64,000 bases of DNA from Lutjanus erythropterus (Eukaryota > Chordata > Actinopteri > Lutjaniformes > Lutjanidae): assembly GCA_020091685.1 (NCBI GenBank), contig CM034606.1, forward strand, positions 35,474,374 through 35,538,373. Direction: 5' to 3'. Of this stretch, positions 61,937-64,000 are shown in pieces. The notes under the pieces are model-generated. The model was given only the letters and a program-made list of their open reading frames with translations. It had not been told where the DNA came from and did not search any database. Within the stretch, counting starts at the first letter, position 1. Each line of letters opens with the position of its first letter. Made by a program: the position numbers and the translations under genes.

Positions 61937-64000
61937 GACACACTCATCATCAGTTCACTAACATTTAGCAACCTGTCTGATGTAGGTTACCTCAGTGGAG
62001 CAGTGAGCTTTGCTAAAGCCAGACTCATGTCTAAGCTCAATAACTGATCTGTGTTCAGAGACACTGTTTGAGCAGAGACAGCAGTGGTGAGGACTACATG
62101 TCTTATGCTTATGCTTAAAGGGACAGTTCACCACAAAATCAAAAATACATAATTTTCCTCTGGCCTGTAGTGTTATCATTTCATCTAGATTTATTCGGTG
62201 TGAGTTGCAGAGTTTTGGAGATATCGGCTGTAGAGATTTCTGCCTTTTCGTCAATATAATGGAACTAAATGGCACACAGCCATTTGAAAAATTTGAATCC
62301 CAGTATCCCTTTCCAAAAATCATGACCCAGTTACTCAAGATAATTCACAGACCTTGTTGTGAGCAGTTTCATGTTGGAACTACTTTCTTTCTTACTTTTT
62401 TCAGTAAAATTTGGGGATTATTTGCAGATTTCCAATTTTAAAATACATTAAAAAAAAAAGAGAGAGAGAGAAATTCAGTACCATGCACAGTGTTCACACA
62501 TTACAATACTTCAGAAGTCCCACAACATCACTCTGGCCTCATTACAACAGATTCAGTTGCCAATTCATTATCATGGCCTCTACTGAATTTGCACTGGGTG
62601 GAAATTTATACATTCTTTTTGTCTTTCAATCAACCAATCAATTAATAAATTGCACACAATAAACCTAACAACAAACAAAACAATGTAGTAGGCTACAAAA
62701 TTTCATCATATTTTATAGTGTGGTAATCCAACAGTAAAAGAAAGTAAACAAGTTCAATTACTTTTATATTGTGATACCTGGATTAGGCTACTGACTACAT
62801 TTTTTAACAAGTAACTAGTATCAGAATACATTTTGAAAGTAACCCTCCCAACCCTGATCTTGAGTAGTCAGGTCATGATTTCTGCTTTCTTCAGCTTCTC
62901 ACAGATCCAAATAGTGGAGGGTACAAGGAAAACAGGTTGGGAACCACTGTGTTAATGGAAACAGACACACATATATTTTTGTATTCACTGCAGATGAAGT
63001 ACAGTATCTAAATGACAGAGGTCTTTGACTTGATTCTTTCTGGACTATTAAAAACATACCTGCTCTTAGGGGCAGCCCGTGTTGCCAGAGTCATTTGACT
63101 GTGTTAAGCTGGTTTTGCATACAGGTTGACATGGAGCTCCAGACCACAGACTGAGGGAAACATGCAAATGGATATTTGGAGCTCTGTGTATGTGTACCCT
63201 TGAAGAATCATAACAACTGTGCAGCTCCCCTCAGGGATACACAGCGATTTAGCCTCTTGTAGCTGATTTAGCTCTCATCAACAGGTTTCACCTCAGACAT
63301 CGTTCCTCATTCTGATGAGACTTTAATTACTAGAGATTTTAATATTCACTTGAATAAGGCTTTCAGTCCTCTGTTAGTGATTCCTAAAGTTTGGACTGTT
63401 GCCCACTGGTGGGCAGGGGTGGAAATAACTAATTACAAATATGATGATATATATATGTTGCAAGGTGAGATGCAGGGAAGCATGGTCAGACTTGAAGAGG
63501 ACAAAAACATTACACAGGCAGAAGGTTATGCTGAAAAATTAGGCAGACTTTTATTGTTAGTCTAAAACAAACAAACAAACAAAAAAAAACTGAACATACA
63601 CTTTGATCTCATTACTCAGTTTAGAACAAATCTGGTGCTGTTCTTCTTAAACCAGTCCAGTCTCTCTCTCACTGCTCTCACATATAGAGCATGAGAGCCG
63701 GCCCGCCAGTTCAAACTGGCCTATCAGGTCAGCTCTGCAGGAAGGAGGGTTGACAAGATTAACTGTTTTTTGATAGATTAATTGTTTTTCTTAGCTTGCT
63801 CATACCAACAAAGCCTCATTTCATTCTTCAGTGTGTTATCATAAATACCATACATTCAGAATAAACAAATCATTTGAGTATCACACAGTATTTGTCTTAA
63901 TTACCTCATCATTTCATCACTCATCCTTTGGCCAATCAATTCTGAGAATCCACCTACTCCTACAGCACATAAAAGGGCTATTGTTCAGGCGTGCTCCCCC
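61937..64000. other. calhm3 3' flank, no further gene supported
   Basis: After the calhm3 stop come a TTAAAGGGACAG repeat (62115-62420), an AT-rich stretch with AATAAA at 62644-62649, a possible repeat tip GGGGTGGAAATAACTAATTA (from 63416) and an (AAAC)n run near 63567. The first poly(A)-type hexamer after the stop, ATTAAA at 62448-62453, lies next to the repeat. In many vertebrates calhm1 follows calhm3, but it is not within the window. Confidence 0.55.
62115..62420 (+). mobile_element. TTAAAGGGACAGTTCACC repeat after calhm3
   Basis: TTAAAGGGACAGTTCACCAC, AGAGTTTTGGAGATATCGGC, TGTAGAGATTTCTGCC, AATATAATGGAACTAAATGG and ATCATGACCCAGTTACTCAA match the copy at 55756 through its length. Confidence 0.75.

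Overview
The window is vertebrate nuclear DNA, almost certainly from a teleost fish. It has multi-exon genes with GT-AG introns, low coding density and many short inverted-repeat DNA transposons. The residues also match fish versions of known proteins, for example a RAB1A that begins MNPEY. There is no bacterial or viral gene content and no CRISPR array.

Four protein genes, all on the + strand, were rebuilt by joining exons whose splice phases agree. (1) cep68, coding 7758-16286 in 7 coding exons, 745 aa: a centrosome-linker protein. (2) rab1a, coding 22631-35181 in 6 exons, 203 aa: the ER-to-Golgi Rab GTPase. (3) hells, coding 42343-55087 in 23 exons, 853 aa: the SNF2-type chromatin remodeller LSH. 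(4) calhm3, coding 56605-61936 in 4 exons, 330 aa: a calcium homeostasis modulator channel subunit. The order joins a pair that neighbours in human 2p14 (CEP68-RAB1A) to genes that lie on human 10q (HELLS, CALHM3). The four genes share no pathway; they are linked by position.

Layout: 1-7757 is repeat-rich 5' flank with no coding exon I can support. 7758-16286 is cep68. 16287-22630 is intergenic sequence plus the rab1a promoter. 22631-35181 is rab1a, with a 5.7-kb first intron. 35182-42342 is the rab1a 3' UTR, a repeat-rich spacer and the hells promoter. 42343-55087 is hells. 55088-56604 is a short spacer. 56605-61936 is calhm3. 61937-64000 is 3' flank.

The non-genic interest is mainly in mobile DNA. 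Four hAT-like elements have 8-bp target duplications that can be read directly (two perfect and flanking TAGGG-type ends, two more that are perfect or 7/8), and a fifth TAGGG-type element has a 7/8 duplication. One of them, in hells intron 17, carries a broken BED zinc finger and a TCTCGCGAGA palindrome, in a block that resembles sequence in rab1a intron 1. A Tc1/mariner relic in calhm3 intron 3 is split by a second inverted-repeat element. Several foldback elements also occur, one of them with TTAA duplications. I did not find a clearly new multi-gene system. Exon limits were placed by reading frame and splice consensus only; UTRs and transcription starts are not resolved.
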